Source: an uncultured Lachnospiraceae bacterium (GTDB taxonomy: Bacteria; Bacillota; Clostridia; Lachnospirales; Lachnospiraceae). Taken from it: a stretch of DNA of 64,000 nucleotides. Position numbers and translations under genes: made by a program. The notes under the pieces were generated by a model. The model searched no databases and was not told where the DNA came from. It saw only the letters and a program-made list of their open reading frames with translations. The DNA lies in assembly GCA_910584915.1 (NCBI GenBank), contig CAJUDM010000014.1:54101-118100 (forward strand), read 5' to 3'. Below, in pieces: positions 43,676 to 53,242 of this stretch. Position 1 is the first letter of the stretch. Every line of letters starts with the position of its first letter.

Positions 43676-44353
43676 TCAGGCAGATTCAAGCCTCCTCCTG
43701 TCTCTGCCGTACACATAACCCCTCTCTCTTCTGTACACCAGAATATAGCAGACCGCATACATGCCGAATGCGGATATCACATCCACTACGCAATGCTGCT
43801 TCAAGAACAATGTCGAGAGAATGATCAGTACGCTGAACATCCACAGCCCGGCGACGAAGCCTTTCCGCCTTCGAATATTCTCCTGCCTGCAAAGAGCAAT
43901 GCTGTTCATGACTGTCACATAGACATGCATGCTGGGCAGAATATTGGTCGGCGTATCGATTCTGTATAAAAATCTTACCGCCTCAACAAACACAGTACCC
44001 CCCCGTTCCAGCTGCGGGCGCAGATCCTGTCCGTTGGGATAGAGAAAGGATACCAGAAGAAATACTGTCATCCCCGCACAGAATGACAGCACATACCGCC
44101 TGCTCTCCTCATAATCTTTACAAAAGCATACAAAAAATACGGATGCCGCCGCTATGTAGATAAACCACAGAAAATAGGGAACAATAAAATACTCACAGAA
44201 GGGAATCTTCTCATCCAGTTCCGATGTGAGCAGATGTACTCTCACTGCCCTCCTCTCCAGCCAGAAAAAAGCCATCTGATAAAAGAGTCCGTACAGCACC
44301 ATAACCTGCAGCAATGTATTTTTTCGTAAATATTGAATACCTTTCCGGATCAC
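43676..44353 (-). CDS. PAP2-like integral membrane phosphatase/phosphotransferase
   Basis: 225 residues from GTG 44353; the site AGGAG is only 2 nt away, so the true start is uncertain and may be an internal ATG. Five to six hydrophobic helices are visible. The motifs NILPSMHVYVTVMNS and LFLKQHCVVDVISAFG fit the PSxxH and HxxxD parts of the PAP2 active site. A clear KxxxxxxRP motif is missing. Members hydrolyse or transfer lipid phosphates such as undecaprenyl or phosphatidate. It is 66 nt after the secreted-protein gene. Confidence 0.78.
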   Translation of the reverse strand: MIRKGIQYLRKNTLLQVMVLYGLFYQMAFFWLERRAVRVHLLTSELDEKIPFCEYFIVPYFLWFIYIAAASVFFVCFCKDYEESRRYVLSFCAGMTVFLLVSFLYPNGQDLRPQLERGGTVFVEAVRFLYRIDTPTNILPSMHVYVTVMNSIALCRQENIRRRKGFVAGLWMFSVLIILSTLFLKQHCVVDVISAFGMYAVCYILVYRRERGYVYGRDRRRLESA

Positions 44354-44419
44354 TTCTCCTGTCCCCTTCTCCGTTTTCCCGCCGTAAATACTGTCCGCCC
44401 CCTCACGGGCAGGCAGCGA

Positions 44420-45253
44420 TCAGTCCTCCCTGTCGATCGCGGCGCCCTGATACACATACTGCATCTCGCTGATATAGTCCGTCATATTGTCGCCATTGTA
44501 CTTCTCCGCGAAGACTTTCAGGATATATCCCTCCTTGTCATACTCGGAGGGCCAGTTGATGGCTATCGTGCCGACGCCCCTCTCCGTGGCGTCCACGAGC
44601 CTGTCGTAGCCTACGATCTCCCTGTTATGCTCCGTCAGAAGGACAGCCGACAGATAGCAGTTTCCCGTGGAATACAGCTCTTTGTAATCAAAACAGAGCG
44701 CGCCGCCGTCCCGGCGTATGTTGCTGATCTCCGGCTCCCTCATACCGTTGGGATTGGTCTTTTCGTCGTAGGGATTTTTGATCGTCAGCTTCCAGGCGTC
44801 CACCTCCTTCTCATAGACCGGGCGGATGCCGTTCCCGTTCTCAAAAGCGGAGTCCTTTCCGCCCACCGCCGCGCTGATAAAGGCGATATTTCTCAGATCC
44901 ACCATATTCATACTGCCGTCCGTGACAGACTGTAAGTCCATCACCCTCTTCCTGACACCTCTGTCATATCTGTAGGCGTCCGTCACCCGGTAGAGCACAG
45001 GCGGCACAAGAGGAAGCGGATCAGCCGTCTGCGTCTTATCCTGCCAGGCATAGCAGTCGCTGTAGACTACATAATCCCCCTCCCAGCTCTTCGCTGTCAC
45101 GACCGGATCTTCGATCCCCTTTGTCCGAAGCTGTATCGCCATCTCGGGCGCCGCCTGCACCGCAGGTCCCGGCGCCATCCCGGCAAAGACCGCACCGCAC
45201 AGCGCCGCCGCCAGTAACCTTCCATATTTTTTATGGTCTTTTTTCATACTCAT
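44420..45253 (-). CDS. Secreted protein of unknown function
   Basis: 277 residues from ATG 45253 (MSMKKDHKKYGR), with AAAGGA 4 nt upstream; ATG 45247 is an alternative. It begins with a signal peptide: a basic start, then LLAAALCGAVFAGMAPGPAVQAA, with cleavage likely after AQA-type residues. The mature part is beta-rich with many Tyr and Asp, without a known domain or a cell-wall anchor. It lies downstream of the TetR gene of the RND operon and upstream of the PAP2-like gene, all on the minus strand. Confidence 0.75.
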   Translation of the reverse strand: MSMKKDHKKYGRLLAAALCGAVFAGMAPGPAVQAAPEMAIQLRTKGIEDPVVTAKSWEGDYVVYSDCYAWQDKTQTADPLPLVPPVLYRVTDAYRYDRGVRKRVMDLQSVTDGSMNMVDLRNIAFISAAVGGKDSAFENGNGIRPVYEKEVDAWKLTIKNPYDEKTNPNGMREPEISNIRRDGGALCFDYKELYSTGNCYLSAVLLTEHNREIVGYDRLVDATERGVGTIAINWPSEYDKEGYILKVFAEKYNGDNMTDYISEMQYVYQGAAIDRED

Positions 45254-45403
45254 CTGATCCTTTCCATCCTGTTTCAATACCGAATCTATCAACCCGGCAA
45301 CATTCTCCACTGTATTTACCTTTATTTACTCTTTTTTCATAAAAGCAGTCAGGCGCATCTGCCACCTCTTGTACGACATAATTTCAGATTTCATATCCTG
45401 TTT

Positions 45404-46000
45404 TCACCTGACTACCTCTCTCCGTATACTCTCCAGCAAAAACCCCCTGATCTGCTCCGGTGTACACTCGCTCGGTATATTTTCTTTCACACCCACATAA
45501 TACGTGATATAATCAAACAATTTCCCCGACAGGACGAGCACGATATATTCATCCGGAAACTCCTCCTTTAACTCACCCCCCCGTTTTGCCTCTCCGACGA
45601 TCTCAAAAAGGCGCCCTGCCATGCCTCTCTCCCTCTCCCTTTTGAAGATGGGATAAAAGAAAAAGATATTGCAGATCTCCTCCAGCGCCTCCTTCTTTAG
45701 CCTTGCCATGATATCGTCCAGCAGATCAAACAGGCAGCCCATCTTTTCCATAAAACCGCCACGGCGGGAGAGTTCTTCCTGAATGCTTACCGTCCACACT
45801 CTCTGATAGTGGTCCAGCGCATCCATCAGAAGTTCCTCCCTGCTCTTAAAGTACTCATAGGCGGTTCCCTTGCCGATCCCCGCCCTCTCCGTGATCTCGG
45901 AGACCTTCATCTTCCTGATCTCTCTGCCCTCCAGCAGAAGCTCTATGACTGCTTTGTACAGAGCCTCCACCTTCGGTGATAATTTTTCTTCCTGATTCAT
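45404..46000 (-). CDS. TetR family regulator of the RND efflux operon
   Basis: 198 residues, ATG 46000. The helix-turn-helix region is KMKVSEITERAGIGKGTAYEYFKSREELLMDAL. The C-terminal domain is helical. It is the third gene of the operon after the adaptor and RND permease genes, with a 169-nt gap. A perfect-looking TetR-type palindrome in the operon leader at 51032-51051 is its likely operator, which would give negative autoregulation; this link is inferred. Confidence 0.9.
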   Translation of the reverse strand: MNQEEKLSPKVEALYKAVIELLLEGREIRKMKVSEITERAGIGKGTAYEYFKSREELLMDALDHYQRVWTVSIQEELSRRGGFMEKMGCLFDLLDDIMARLKKEALEEICNIFFFYPIFKRERERGMAGRLFEIVGEAKRGGELKEEFPDEYIVLVLSGKLFDYITYYVGVKENIPSECTPEQIRGFLLESIRREVVR

Positions 46001-46169
46001 CTTTTCAATGTCCGCCCCTCTTTGTTTTCTTTCGCTGGTTACAGGAAAGCCCTCCGGCTTCGCTGTTCCCTCTGATGTTCCTCACCCGGATACTCCCCAT
46101 GCATCCGGTTCTGCCATATACTTCGCAACAGTGAAACCCGAAAGTATCACTGTCACGCATTTTTTCTTT

Positions 46170-49100
46170 TTAATCCTCCAGTTTCATCTCTTTTTTCCGC
46201 TCTTTTTTCTCCTTCCGGCGCTCTTTTCTCCCCTGCCTCTTTTCCTTCCTGTTTCTCTTTCTGTCCTTCTTCGCCCCCTTGTCGATGATCAGATAGATCG
46301 TGGGGATCAGGATCAGCGTCAGCACCGTGGATACCAGCAGGCCGCCGATGATAACGAGCGCCATGCCCTGCATCATCTCTCCGTTTGTCCCGAGAGCCAG
46401 CCCCATCGGGATCATGGACAGGATCGTTGTCAGGGATGTCATCAAAATGGGACGAAGCCTGATAGCGCCTGTCTCGATCAGCGCATCCTCCACCGGCATC
46501 TCCTGCTTTAACTGGTTGGTGGAATCCACATACAAGATACCGTTGTTCACCACAATACCCATCAGCATCAGAAAGCCCATCAGAGAGACCATGCTGATCG
46601 TGGAATTCGTCAAAAACAGGAACATGAACGAACCGATCAGCGCGAACGGCACGCACATCATCACCATAAAGGAAAATCTCGGTGACTCAAACTGTATCGC
46701 CATCACAAGGAATACCAGAAATACCGCCGTCAGTATCGCCTTGATCAGTGTGTTGAACTCCTCCATCATCATCTTTGTCATCGCGCTGCTCGCCGGCGAG
46801 ACCGTATCCGGGAACACCGTATTTTCCACGATCGCATCGATCGCCGCCTGCGCCTCGTAGTAGCCGTCGGATGTGGTCGTCGCCGTCAGTGATATCTGAT
46901 ACTGCCCGTTCTCCTTATAGATCTGCTCCTGCGCCTCCTCATAGACGATCTCCGCGATATCTCTGAGCGGCACCGTCATGCCTGTGGGCGTCATGATATT
47001 CAGGTTCAGCAGGCTGTTCATATCCTCATAGGCGCCCTCCGGGTACTCTAACCTCACCTCGTACTCGGAACCCTCACGGGTCACGGTCATCGCCTTTTTT
47101 CCACCGGTGGCATTTCCCACCGCCATGCCCACCGTGATCGGCGTCAGTCCGTACTGCATGGCGCTCAGTTCATCCACATCGATCCTGGCGCGGATGCTGT
47201 CGCCGGATGTGGAATTATCCACCTTCACAACGCCGTCCACTTTCAAAAACTGTTCTTCCAGCTCATCGGCGAAGGCTTTCAGTTCATCCATATCCCGCCC
47301 CTGCAGGCTGATCCCGTAACTGCCGCCGCCCATCATGGAGCTCATGCTGGATCCTGAGGAGGAGACCGTGATATCCATGCCTGTCATCTCCTTTGCCAGC
47401 ACATTCCATTCATCCACTATTTTTACCGTGTCCCGGCTTCTGTCCTTTTTCAGGTAGGCACTGATACTGGCATTCGTCCCGCTGACGGAGTAGGAATAGT
47501 GTTCCACATCCTCGTCCGTGGACACGATCTGCACCCACTCCTGCATCTGTTCGTCAATGCTTTCAAGCCTCGTTCCGGCTCGAAAGTTTACGGATATTCC
47601 CACCGTTCCCTCATCCGCCGAGGGCATCATCTCCATGTTGAGCTGTGTGCCCATGGCAATGGACAAAACCACCATCAGAACCGTTGCAATGATCACAAGA
47701 AAACGCTTGTTCAGCAGTTTTCTCAAAAGCTTTTTATAGCCTCTGACCACTATACGCAGAAATTTATTCATCGGAATATCTTTCTTCTCCACCGGGCGGA
47801 ATCTGGAATAACACAGAGGCACCAGCGTCAGCGCCACGATCAGAGACGCCAGCATCGCGAAGACGATGGTAAAGCCGAGCTGTACAAACAACTGCCCGGA
47901 GAGCCCCTTGCTGACCGCCAGAGGCACATACACCACGATCGTCGTGATGGTAGAAGCGATAATGGACGATGTCACCACTTTGGTTCCCGCCAGCGCTGCC
48001 TCCTTGAAGTCAGGCTTTTTCTCCTGCATGCGGAAACAACTCTCGATCACGACGATGGAAGAGTCCACCATCATACCGATGGCTATGACAAGGGAACCCA
48101 TTGTCACGATGTTCAGTGAATACCCCATGGCATTCATCAGGATCAGCGTCACAAACAGCGACACCGGCATGGACGCCCCCACGATCAGTGATGCTTTAAA
48201 GTCCCCGAAGAACAGAAACAGGACGACCATCGACAGGACGATGCCCAGAATGAGCGTCTGCCCCACCGACCAGATGGAATCCACGATACTCTCGCTGGCA
48301 TCGTAGGTGATATCGAAGGCGATCGACGGATTATCCGCCTTGATCTCCTCCAGCGCCTCCTTGACATCGCTGCAGACATTCACCGTGCCGTAGCTGCTCT
48401 TTGTCTGGATGCTGATGCTGATATCTTCCTTTCCGTCATACTGGCTGATATAGTCGGATGATTTGCTCGCCATCGTGACGTTCGCCACATCCTGCAGAGT
48501 GATGACGCTCCCCTTTCCCGTCGTGAGCGGTGCCTTGCGCAGCTGCTGCACAGTGTTGTAATCCTTGCCTGTGGTGATCGTCATATTCTGTTTTCCCTGG
48601 GTGACTGTCCCCGCGGGATAACTGAAGTCTATTGTCGCAAGCATCTGGGAGATGCTGTCCATGGTCAGGCCGTACTGATTCATCAGCGTCTCGTTCAGCT
48701 CCACTTTAATATATTCCTCGCTGCCGCCGCTGACCTCCACCTGCGCCACGCCGGATATTTTTTCCAGCTCCGGCACAACGGATTCATTGATGACCTTCAA
48801 TAAGTCGACATCTCCGACTTCCGTAGCCGACAGATACATGTTCGGCATACTGTTCATATTCATTTCAATGACGGTGGGTGTATCCACATCCTCCGGCAGG
48901 CTTAAGGAAGCCGTATCAAGCGCCGAGCGCAGGTCCGAATAGCATTCGTCGATATCCACGCCGTACTCATACTGGAACAGTACCTGACACACATTCTCCA
49001 TGGATATCGCCGTCACATCCTCCACACCGCTCAGGGAGGAGCCCGCATCCTCTATGACCTTCGTCACCAGTTCATCCACCGTCTCCGGGTCCGCCCCCGG

Positions 49101-49253
49101 ATACATCGCCACCACGATCAGCATCGGCATCTCCATGCTGGGCGTCAGCTCCAGCTTGAACCCCAGAAGGGAGGAGATACTGAATACCACCAGCGCAAAC
49201 ACGATCAGCACACAGGAGACCGGGCGCTTTAAAGCTGTTTTAGTCAAATTCAT
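46170..49253 (-). CDS. RND family efflux permease (HAE1/AcrB-like)
   Basis: 1027 residues, ATG 49253, 11 nt after the adaptor gene. The pattern is of RND pumps: helix 1 (PVSCVLIVFALVVFSISSLLG), a large extracytoplasmic loop, helices 2-6 with MVVLFLFFGDFKASLIVGASMPVSLF, GMMVDSSIVVIE and the motif GSLVIAIGMMVDSS with the proton-relay Asp, a second loop, and helices 8-12. The last 40 residues are extremely basic (KKDRKRNRKEKRQGRKE), an unusual cytoplasmic tail. The pump probably exports toxic hydrophobic compounds. No outer-membrane channel gene is present, as expected for a Gram-positive. Confidence 0.95.
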   Translation of the reverse strand: MNLTKTALKRPVSCVLIVFALVVFSISSLLGFKLELTPSMEMPMLIVVAMYPGADPETVDELVTKVIEDAGSSLSGVEDVTAISMENVCQVLFQYEYGVDIDECYSDLRSALDTASLSLPEDVDTPTVIEMNMNSMPNMYLSATEVGDVDLLKVINESVVPELEKISGVAQVEVSGGSEEYIKVELNETLMNQYGLTMDSISQMLATIDFSYPAGTVTQGKQNMTITTGKDYNTVQQLRKAPLTTGKGSVITLQDVANVTMASKSSDYISQYDGKEDISISIQTKSSYGTVNVCSDVKEALEEIKADNPSIAFDITYDASESIVDSIWSVGQTLILGIVLSMVVLFLFFGDFKASLIVGASMPVSLFVTLILMNAMGYSLNIVTMGSLVIAIGMMVDSSIVVIESCFRMQEKKPDFKEAALAGTKVVTSSIIASTITTIVVYVPLAVSKGLSGQLFVQLGFTIVFAMLASLIVALTLVPLCYSRFRPVEKKDIPMNKFLRIVVRGYKKLLRKLLNKRFLVIIATVLMVVLSIAMGTQLNMEMMPSADEGTVGISVNFRAGTRLESIDEQMQEWVQIVSTDEDVEHYSYSVSGTNASISAYLKKDRSRDTVKIVDEWNVLAKEMTGMDITVSSSGSSMSSMMGGGSYGISLQGRDMDELKAFADELEEQFLKVDGVVKVDNSTSGDSIRARIDVDELSAMQYGLTPITVGMAVGNATGGKKAMTVTREGSEYEVRLEYPEGAYEDMNSLLNLNIMTPTGMTVPLRDIAEIVYEEAQEQIYKENGQYQISLTATTTSDGYYEAQAAIDAIVENTVFPDTVSPASSAMTKMMMEEFNTLIKAILTAVFLVFLVMAIQFESPRFSFMVMMCVPFALIGSFMFLFLTNSTISMVSLMGFLMLMGIVVNNGILYVDSTNQLKQEMPVEDALIETGAIRLRPILMTSLTTILSMIPMGLALGTNGEMMQGMALVIIGGLLVSTVLTLILIPTIYLIIDKGAKKDRKRNRKEKRQGRKERRKEKKERKKEMKLED

Positions 49254-49264
49254 ATGCGCGCCCC

Positions 49265-50743
49265 CTATTCTGTCTTCGTGCTCTCGTTGTCTGCAGGCGC
49301 CGCTTCATCCGCCGCATCCTGTGTATCGCCGGACTGTGCCGGATTCTCCGTGTCCGCATCCGCCTTCTCGTCTGCCGCATGCAGCAGTACACCGCCTGTG
49401 AGCTGCGGAGACCAGCTTGTGACAACGATATCGCCCAGGTTCAGGCCGCCCGTCACCACAATATTGTCGTCGTCAAAGATTCCCGTCGTGATCGGCGTCT
49501 TCACCGCCCTGTTGTCCACGCTGGTGTACACATAAGCGCCGTCATTGTCGTAGTAGACCGCCTCATAGGGAATGATCATCGTATTTTCCGCGCGGTAGGT
49601 ATCCGCACTGACTTTTACGGACACGCCGCTGGGAAGTTCCGTACCGTTTGCCGCCACGCAGGCCTTGATCTGGAAGAGCCCGCTCTGGGGATTGACCGAT
49701 GCGCCGATCTCGGTGATCTGCGCTGTGTATGTATCGCCGTTTCGCTCCAGAGACACTTCCTGCCCGATGGAGAGCGTATTTTTTACCGCTTCGCTGACCT
49801 GGAAGGTCACGGTCATCGTATTGTTATTGACAATGGTGTACGCCGGATTTCCCTGAGCCGCCATCCCGTTGACATCCACGTTTTTGCTCTCGATCACCCC
49901 GGAGACAGGGGCTGTGACCGTGCAGTAGTCCAACATCATCTGCGCCGACTCCACGCCCAGCGCCGCCTGGGAGATGCCTGTTCTCAGAGTTTCCTCCGTA
50001 TTGGCTATGGTCTGGTCGAGCTGCTCTTTCGTCATCTCCGCCGTCTCGTCCGTCAGATCCTGCCCTTCCTGGGCTGCGTGGTAGCCGCTCCTTGCGGTGA
50101 GATATGCCTGATATGCCTGATCTCTGGCTGCCCGCGCCTGGCTGAGCGCCGATTCCGATATGCCGCTGTGGTTGTTCCCGCTCACATCTCTGGGGGCGTT
50201 GTCATAGGCGGACTTTAATTCATCATAGGCATCATCCGCCGACTCGTAGGCATCCTTCGCCATCACATAGGCGATCTGCGCCTGCTCGAAGCTGCTCTTG
50301 GACTGCAGTTTGCTGCTCTCAAGCTGCAGATCTGTGCTGTCCTGCTGATTGAGCAGCGTATCCATCTGGGAATCCGCCGTCTGCTGCGCGGTTTTTACCT
50401 GGAGCTGTGCCTGCTCTAAACTGAGTTTTGCCGCCTCGTCGTCTATCTTAAAGAGGACATCCCCCGCCTGTACGGTATCGCCCACTTCAAAAAAAGTCTC
50501 CGTCACAGTCCCCGCCGCAAGGGGAATGACCATCACTGTCTCCTCCGGCGAGATCATCCCCACGAAAGAGTTTGTCAAAGTGATCGTTCCCGTTCCGACG
50601 CTCTGAGTGCTCACTGTCACGGCTGTCTCTTCCTCGGTTATGGCTGCGGCCTCCTCGGCTGCAGCACCGCACCCGCCCAGTACCATCGCCGCGATAAGCA
50701 TCACTGCGATCCCTGCTGCTGTCTGTTTCCTGATTTTTTTCAT
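49265..50743 (-). CDS. RND efflux adaptor (HlyD/MFP family) lipoprotein
   Basis: 492 residues from ATG 50743, with GAGGAG just upstream; ATG 50755 is an alternative. A lipoprotein signal ends in MVLGGC (Cys25). The biotinyl-lipoyl-like segment VMVIPLAAGTVTETFFEVGDTVQAGDVLFKID is split by a coiled-coil hairpin of about 180 residues, and the second half VTAPVSGVIESKNVDVNG follows. The C-terminal beta-barrel ends in an Ala/Glu-rich tail. It would bridge the RND permease to the cell wall or to the substrate. First gene of the operon. Confidence 0.93.
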   Translation of the reverse strand: MKKIRKQTAAGIAVMLIAAMVLGGCGAAAEEAAAITEEETAVTVSTQSVGTGTITLTNSFVGMISPEETVMVIPLAAGTVTETFFEVGDTVQAGDVLFKIDDEAAKLSLEQAQLQVKTAQQTADSQMDTLLNQQDSTDLQLESSKLQSKSSFEQAQIAYVMAKDAYESADDAYDELKSAYDNAPRDVSGNNHSGISESALSQARAARDQAYQAYLTARSGYHAAQEGQDLTDETAEMTKEQLDQTIANTEETLRTGISQAALGVESAQMMLDYCTVTAPVSGVIESKNVDVNGMAAQGNPAYTIVNNNTMTVTFQVSEAVKNTLSIGQEVSLERNGDTYTAQITEIGASVNPQSGLFQIKACVAANGTELPSGVSVKVSADTYRAENTMIIPYEAVYYDNDGAYVYTSVDNRAVKTPITTGIFDDDNIVVTGGLNLGDIVVTSWSPQLTGGVLLHAADEKADADTENPAQSGDTQDAADEAAPADNESTKTE

Positions 50744-51031
50744 GCTGCTCCTCATTTCCGCACGGACCTTCCCCGCGCCTTTTTACTGTAAAAGTCTCAA
50801 CCTTTCATCAGGACTGCGCACCTGCTGCACTGTCCGTACACGCACCATGCAGCCTGCTGCATGTGTGCATTGAAGTAACTAAACACCCACTTTATTTATC
50901 CTGGTACAGTTACGGCTGTATAGGCGTTTGGTTTATGATTTCTCCGGCATACCGCACCCGCGGCTTACAAAATATGTATAGAAGCGGCATTTTACTCCGC
51001 CGCCGACTATAAAATTCCCTGTATCTGCCGA
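50744..51031 (-). other. Leader of the RND operon
   Basis: About 290 nt between the operator and the adaptor start. I find no reading frame with a ribosome binding site and no strong terminator. It includes CTGC-rich repeats around 50820-50870 (for example CACCTGCTGCACTG). Its length leaves room for an additional regulatory element that I cannot identify. Confidence 0.35.
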
Positions 51032-51051
51032 AACCGACCGGCTGGTCGGTT
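51032..51051. promoter_or_regulatory. TetR-type palindromic operator
   Basis: AACCGACCGGCTGGTCGGTT is a palindrome with arms AACCGACC and GGTCGGTT. It lies just downstream of the -10 box at 51062-51067, overlapping the expected transcription start of the RND operon, the classical location for repression. Candidate repressor: the TetR protein of the same operon. Confidence 0.75.
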
Positions 51052-51061
51052 ACCATGTTTG

Positions 51062-51089
51062 ATTATACGCTTTTTATTCTAAAATACAA
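51062..51089 (-). promoter_or_regulatory. Promoter of the RND efflux operon
   Basis: On the minus strand TTGTAT (51089-51084), 16 nt spacer, then TATAAT (51067-51062). It lies after the sigH stop codon and about 320 nt before the adaptor start, giving a long leader that includes the operator. Confidence 0.7.
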
Positions 51090-51151
51090 TAAACGAAATC
51101 TTAAAAAAACTTAAATTATCCAAACAAGCGGCAAACAGCCCTCTCTTCCGG

Positions 51152-51772
51152 CTATTTACCGCTTCTCACTTTCCTGATCTTTGTCTTGATCCTCTGCAGG
51201 GCGTTGTCCGTCGCCTTCGCCGTCTTTCCGAGGACTCTCGCGATCTCTGTATAACTCATGCCTGTCAGGCACAGCTCTAACACCTGTTTCTCAAAGCTGC
51301 TCAGTTCCTGCTCTATCGCCAACTCCAGGCTCTCCAGATTTTCCCGGTCTATCACCATATCCTCCGGATTTCTGCTGCCCTCCGCCACCAGTTCCTGAAT
51401 CAGTTCCGGGTAGCCTTCCTCCTCAGCTCCCGCCTGACCGCCGTACAGCGAGACATAGGAATTGAGAAAAGAATGCTTCTTTCTCCCAGCCGCCTGCACC
51501 GCCGTATAGATCTGCCTTGTCACACACAGTTCCGCGAAGGTGTAAAAGCTGGCGTCCCGCCCCGCGTCATAATCCCGGATCGCCTTGAACAGACCGATCA
51601 TACCCTCCTGCAGAAGGTCCTCATGGTCCGCGCCTAAAATATACATCGCCTTGGACTTTCTGCGGACAAGATCCTTATATTTCTCAATGATATATTCTGT
51701 TACCCTGTTGTCCCCGTCGTGAAGCCGCAGGATCAGCTCCTCGTCGGAGAGGAATTCATAGTCGTTGTACAT
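51152..51772 (-). CDS. sigH: RNA polymerase sigma-H factor
   Basis: 206 residues from ATG 51772 (MYNDYEFLSDEELILRL); the frame is open to 51874, but the extra residues do not resemble SigH, and no site is ideal. Region 2 has RKSKAMYILGADHEDLLQEGMIGLFKAIRDYD, followed by FAELCVTRQIYTAVQAAGRKKH. Region 4 has LTGMSYTEIARVLGKTAKATDNALQRIKTK. SigH drives early sporulation genes in Firmicutes. It is the last gene of the cysE-cysS-mrnC-rlmB-sigH block, an order conserved in the phylum. Confidence 0.93.
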   Translation of the reverse strand: MYNDYEFLSDEELILRLHDGDNRVTEYIIEKYKDLVRRKSKAMYILGADHEDLLQEGMIGLFKAIRDYDAGRDASFYTFAELCVTRQIYTAVQAAGRKKHSFLNSYVSLYGGQAGAEEEGYPELIQELVAEGSRNPEDMVIDRENLESLELAIEQELSSFEKQVLELCLTGMSYTEIARVLGKTAKATDNALQRIKTKIRKVRSGK

Positions 51773-51947
51773 GGTATGATATTCTACTCCGCAGTCCGCC
51801 GGTCCTCCAATTCCCCTATGCCGTCGCATTATCGTCATCGACCGGCTCGCATCCTGTTCAGCCGCATACTGCATATGCCGCTTCTTCGTCTTTTATGCCT
51901 GCTACATCCCCTCTGCCTTACCACCTCGTAAGCCAGCACTCCCGCCG

Positions 51948-52685
51948 TCATCCTCTCTGCCTCACCACCTCGTAAGCCAGCACTCCCGCCGCCACGGAAG
52001 CGTTCAGGGAATCGATGTCCCCCTTCATCGGGATCGCCGCAGCCATATCGCAGTTCTCCCGCACAAGCCGCCCGACGCCTTCCCCCTCATTTCCAACCAC
52101 AAGCCCGATGGCACCTTTCAGGTTCAGGTCATACATCCTGGTCCCGCCCATGTCCGCGCAGACTAACCACAGCCCACGCTTTTTCAGTTCATCCATCGTC
52201 CGCACCAGGTTGGTCACTCTCGCAACCGGGGTATAGTTCAGCGCCCCAGCGGAAGTGCGCGCCACCGCAGCCGTCAGCCCCACGGCACGGTTCTTCGGAA
52301 TGATCACACCGTGGGCTCCCGCCAGGTTCGCCGTCCGGATGATCGCCCCCAGATTGTGGGGATCTTCTATATTGTCCAACAGGATAAAGAACGGATCTTC
52401 TCCCTTCTCCTTCGCCGCCGCAAACAGATCTTCCAGTTCCGCATACTCATAGGCGGCCGCCGTGGCGATCACGCCCTGATGATGCCCTGTCTCCGAAAGC
52501 TGGTCCAGCCGCTCTTTTGCCACAAACTTCATAAAACAGCCCTGCTTTTTCGCCTCCCGTTTGATGGTCATCACAGGACCGTCCTGACAGCCGTCCAGCA
52601 CATAGAGCCTGTCGATGGGTTTGCCGCTCCTTAGCGCCTCCAGCACGGCGTTTCTTCCTTCAATTGTGTATTCATGATATGCCAT
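51948..52685 (-). CDS. rlmB: 23S rRNA (guanosine-2'-O-)-methyltransferase RlmB
   Basis: 245 residues, ATG 52685 behind GAGGA. The N-terminal substrate-binding domain begins YTIEGRNAVLEALRSG. The SPOUT catalytic domain has LDNIEDPHNLGAIIRTANLAGAHGVIIPKNRA, VVGNEGEGVGRLVRENCD and IPMKGDIDSLNASVAAGVLAYE, all three SPOUT motifs. It methylates G2251 (E. coli numbering) of 23S rRNA. It is located between mrnC and sigH. Confidence 0.95.
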   Translation of the reverse strand: MAYHEYTIEGRNAVLEALRSGKPIDRLYVLDGCQDGPVMTIKREAKKQGCFMKFVAKERLDQLSETGHHQGVIATAAAYEYAELEDLFAAAKEKGEDPFFILLDNIEDPHNLGAIIRTANLAGAHGVIIPKNRAVGLTAAVARTSAGALNYTPVARVTNLVRTMDELKKRGLWLVCADMGGTRMYDLNLKGAIGLVVGNEGEGVGRLVRENCDMAAAIPMKGDIDSLNASVAAGVLAYEVVRQRG

Positions 52686-52801
52686 AGTTTGTCCTCATAT
52701 CCGGGCAGACAGGCAGGTCCGCCTCCCGATCAATATTTATCATTCACTACCTATTATCCGCTTTACTTTAAGGGATTGCCCACAGTCAGTTTTTCTGTAA
52801 T

Positions 52802-53242
52802 TTAAATATTCAGTTCGCACTTTTCGAATCCGAACTTCAACAACTCCAGCACTCTTTCCATCCGCCCTGCCAGATACAGATACCCAATTAACGCTTCCAG
52901 CGCCGTCGCCTTCCTGTACTCGGACAGCGTGGCATTTTTTGCTTTGGTATGGGAATGCGCGTTCCTGCCCCGCCTCAAAATATCCGCCTCCTCCTCCGAC
53001 ACCTCGGACAGCAGCGCTTCATAGATACTGCACTGCGTCCCTGCTCTGGAAAATCCGGCGGACTCCTTGTGGAGCTTCTGTGGCTGCCTGTTGCCCCGCT
53101 CCACCACTATGGTGCGGATAATGAGCTCGTACACGCAGTCCCCGATATAGGCAAACGTCAGCGGGGAAAAGCTTCGGATATCCTGCTTACTGCAGTCAAA
53201 ACTGTCGAGGATCCCCTGTGGCAGTATCACGCCCTTCTCCAT
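52802..53242 (-). CDS. mrnC: Mini-ribonuclease 3
   Basis: 146 residues. ATG 53242 overlaps the end of cysS by 16 nt, with AGAGGG 6 nt upstream. It is an RNase III catalytic domain without a dsRNA-binding domain: LTFAYIGDCVYELIIR contains the conserved Asp, and TALEALIGYLYLAGRMERV holds the EALIGYL signature. It matures 23S rRNA ends in Firmicutes. The overlap implies translational coupling with cysS. Confidence 0.94.
   Translation of the reverse strand: MEKGVILPQGILDSFDCSKQDIRSFSPLTFAYIGDCVYELIIRTIVVERGNRQPQKLHKESAGFSRAGTQCSIYEALLSEVSEEEADILRRGRNAHSHTKAKNATLSEYRKATALEALIGYLYLAGRMERVLELLKFGFEKCELNI

Noticed and set aside
47499..48119. Long plus-strand frames opposite the RND, purL, cysS, recD2 and argS genes
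   Set aside because: They are shadows caused by codon bias on the opposite strand and are rich in His, Arg and Pro without motifs.
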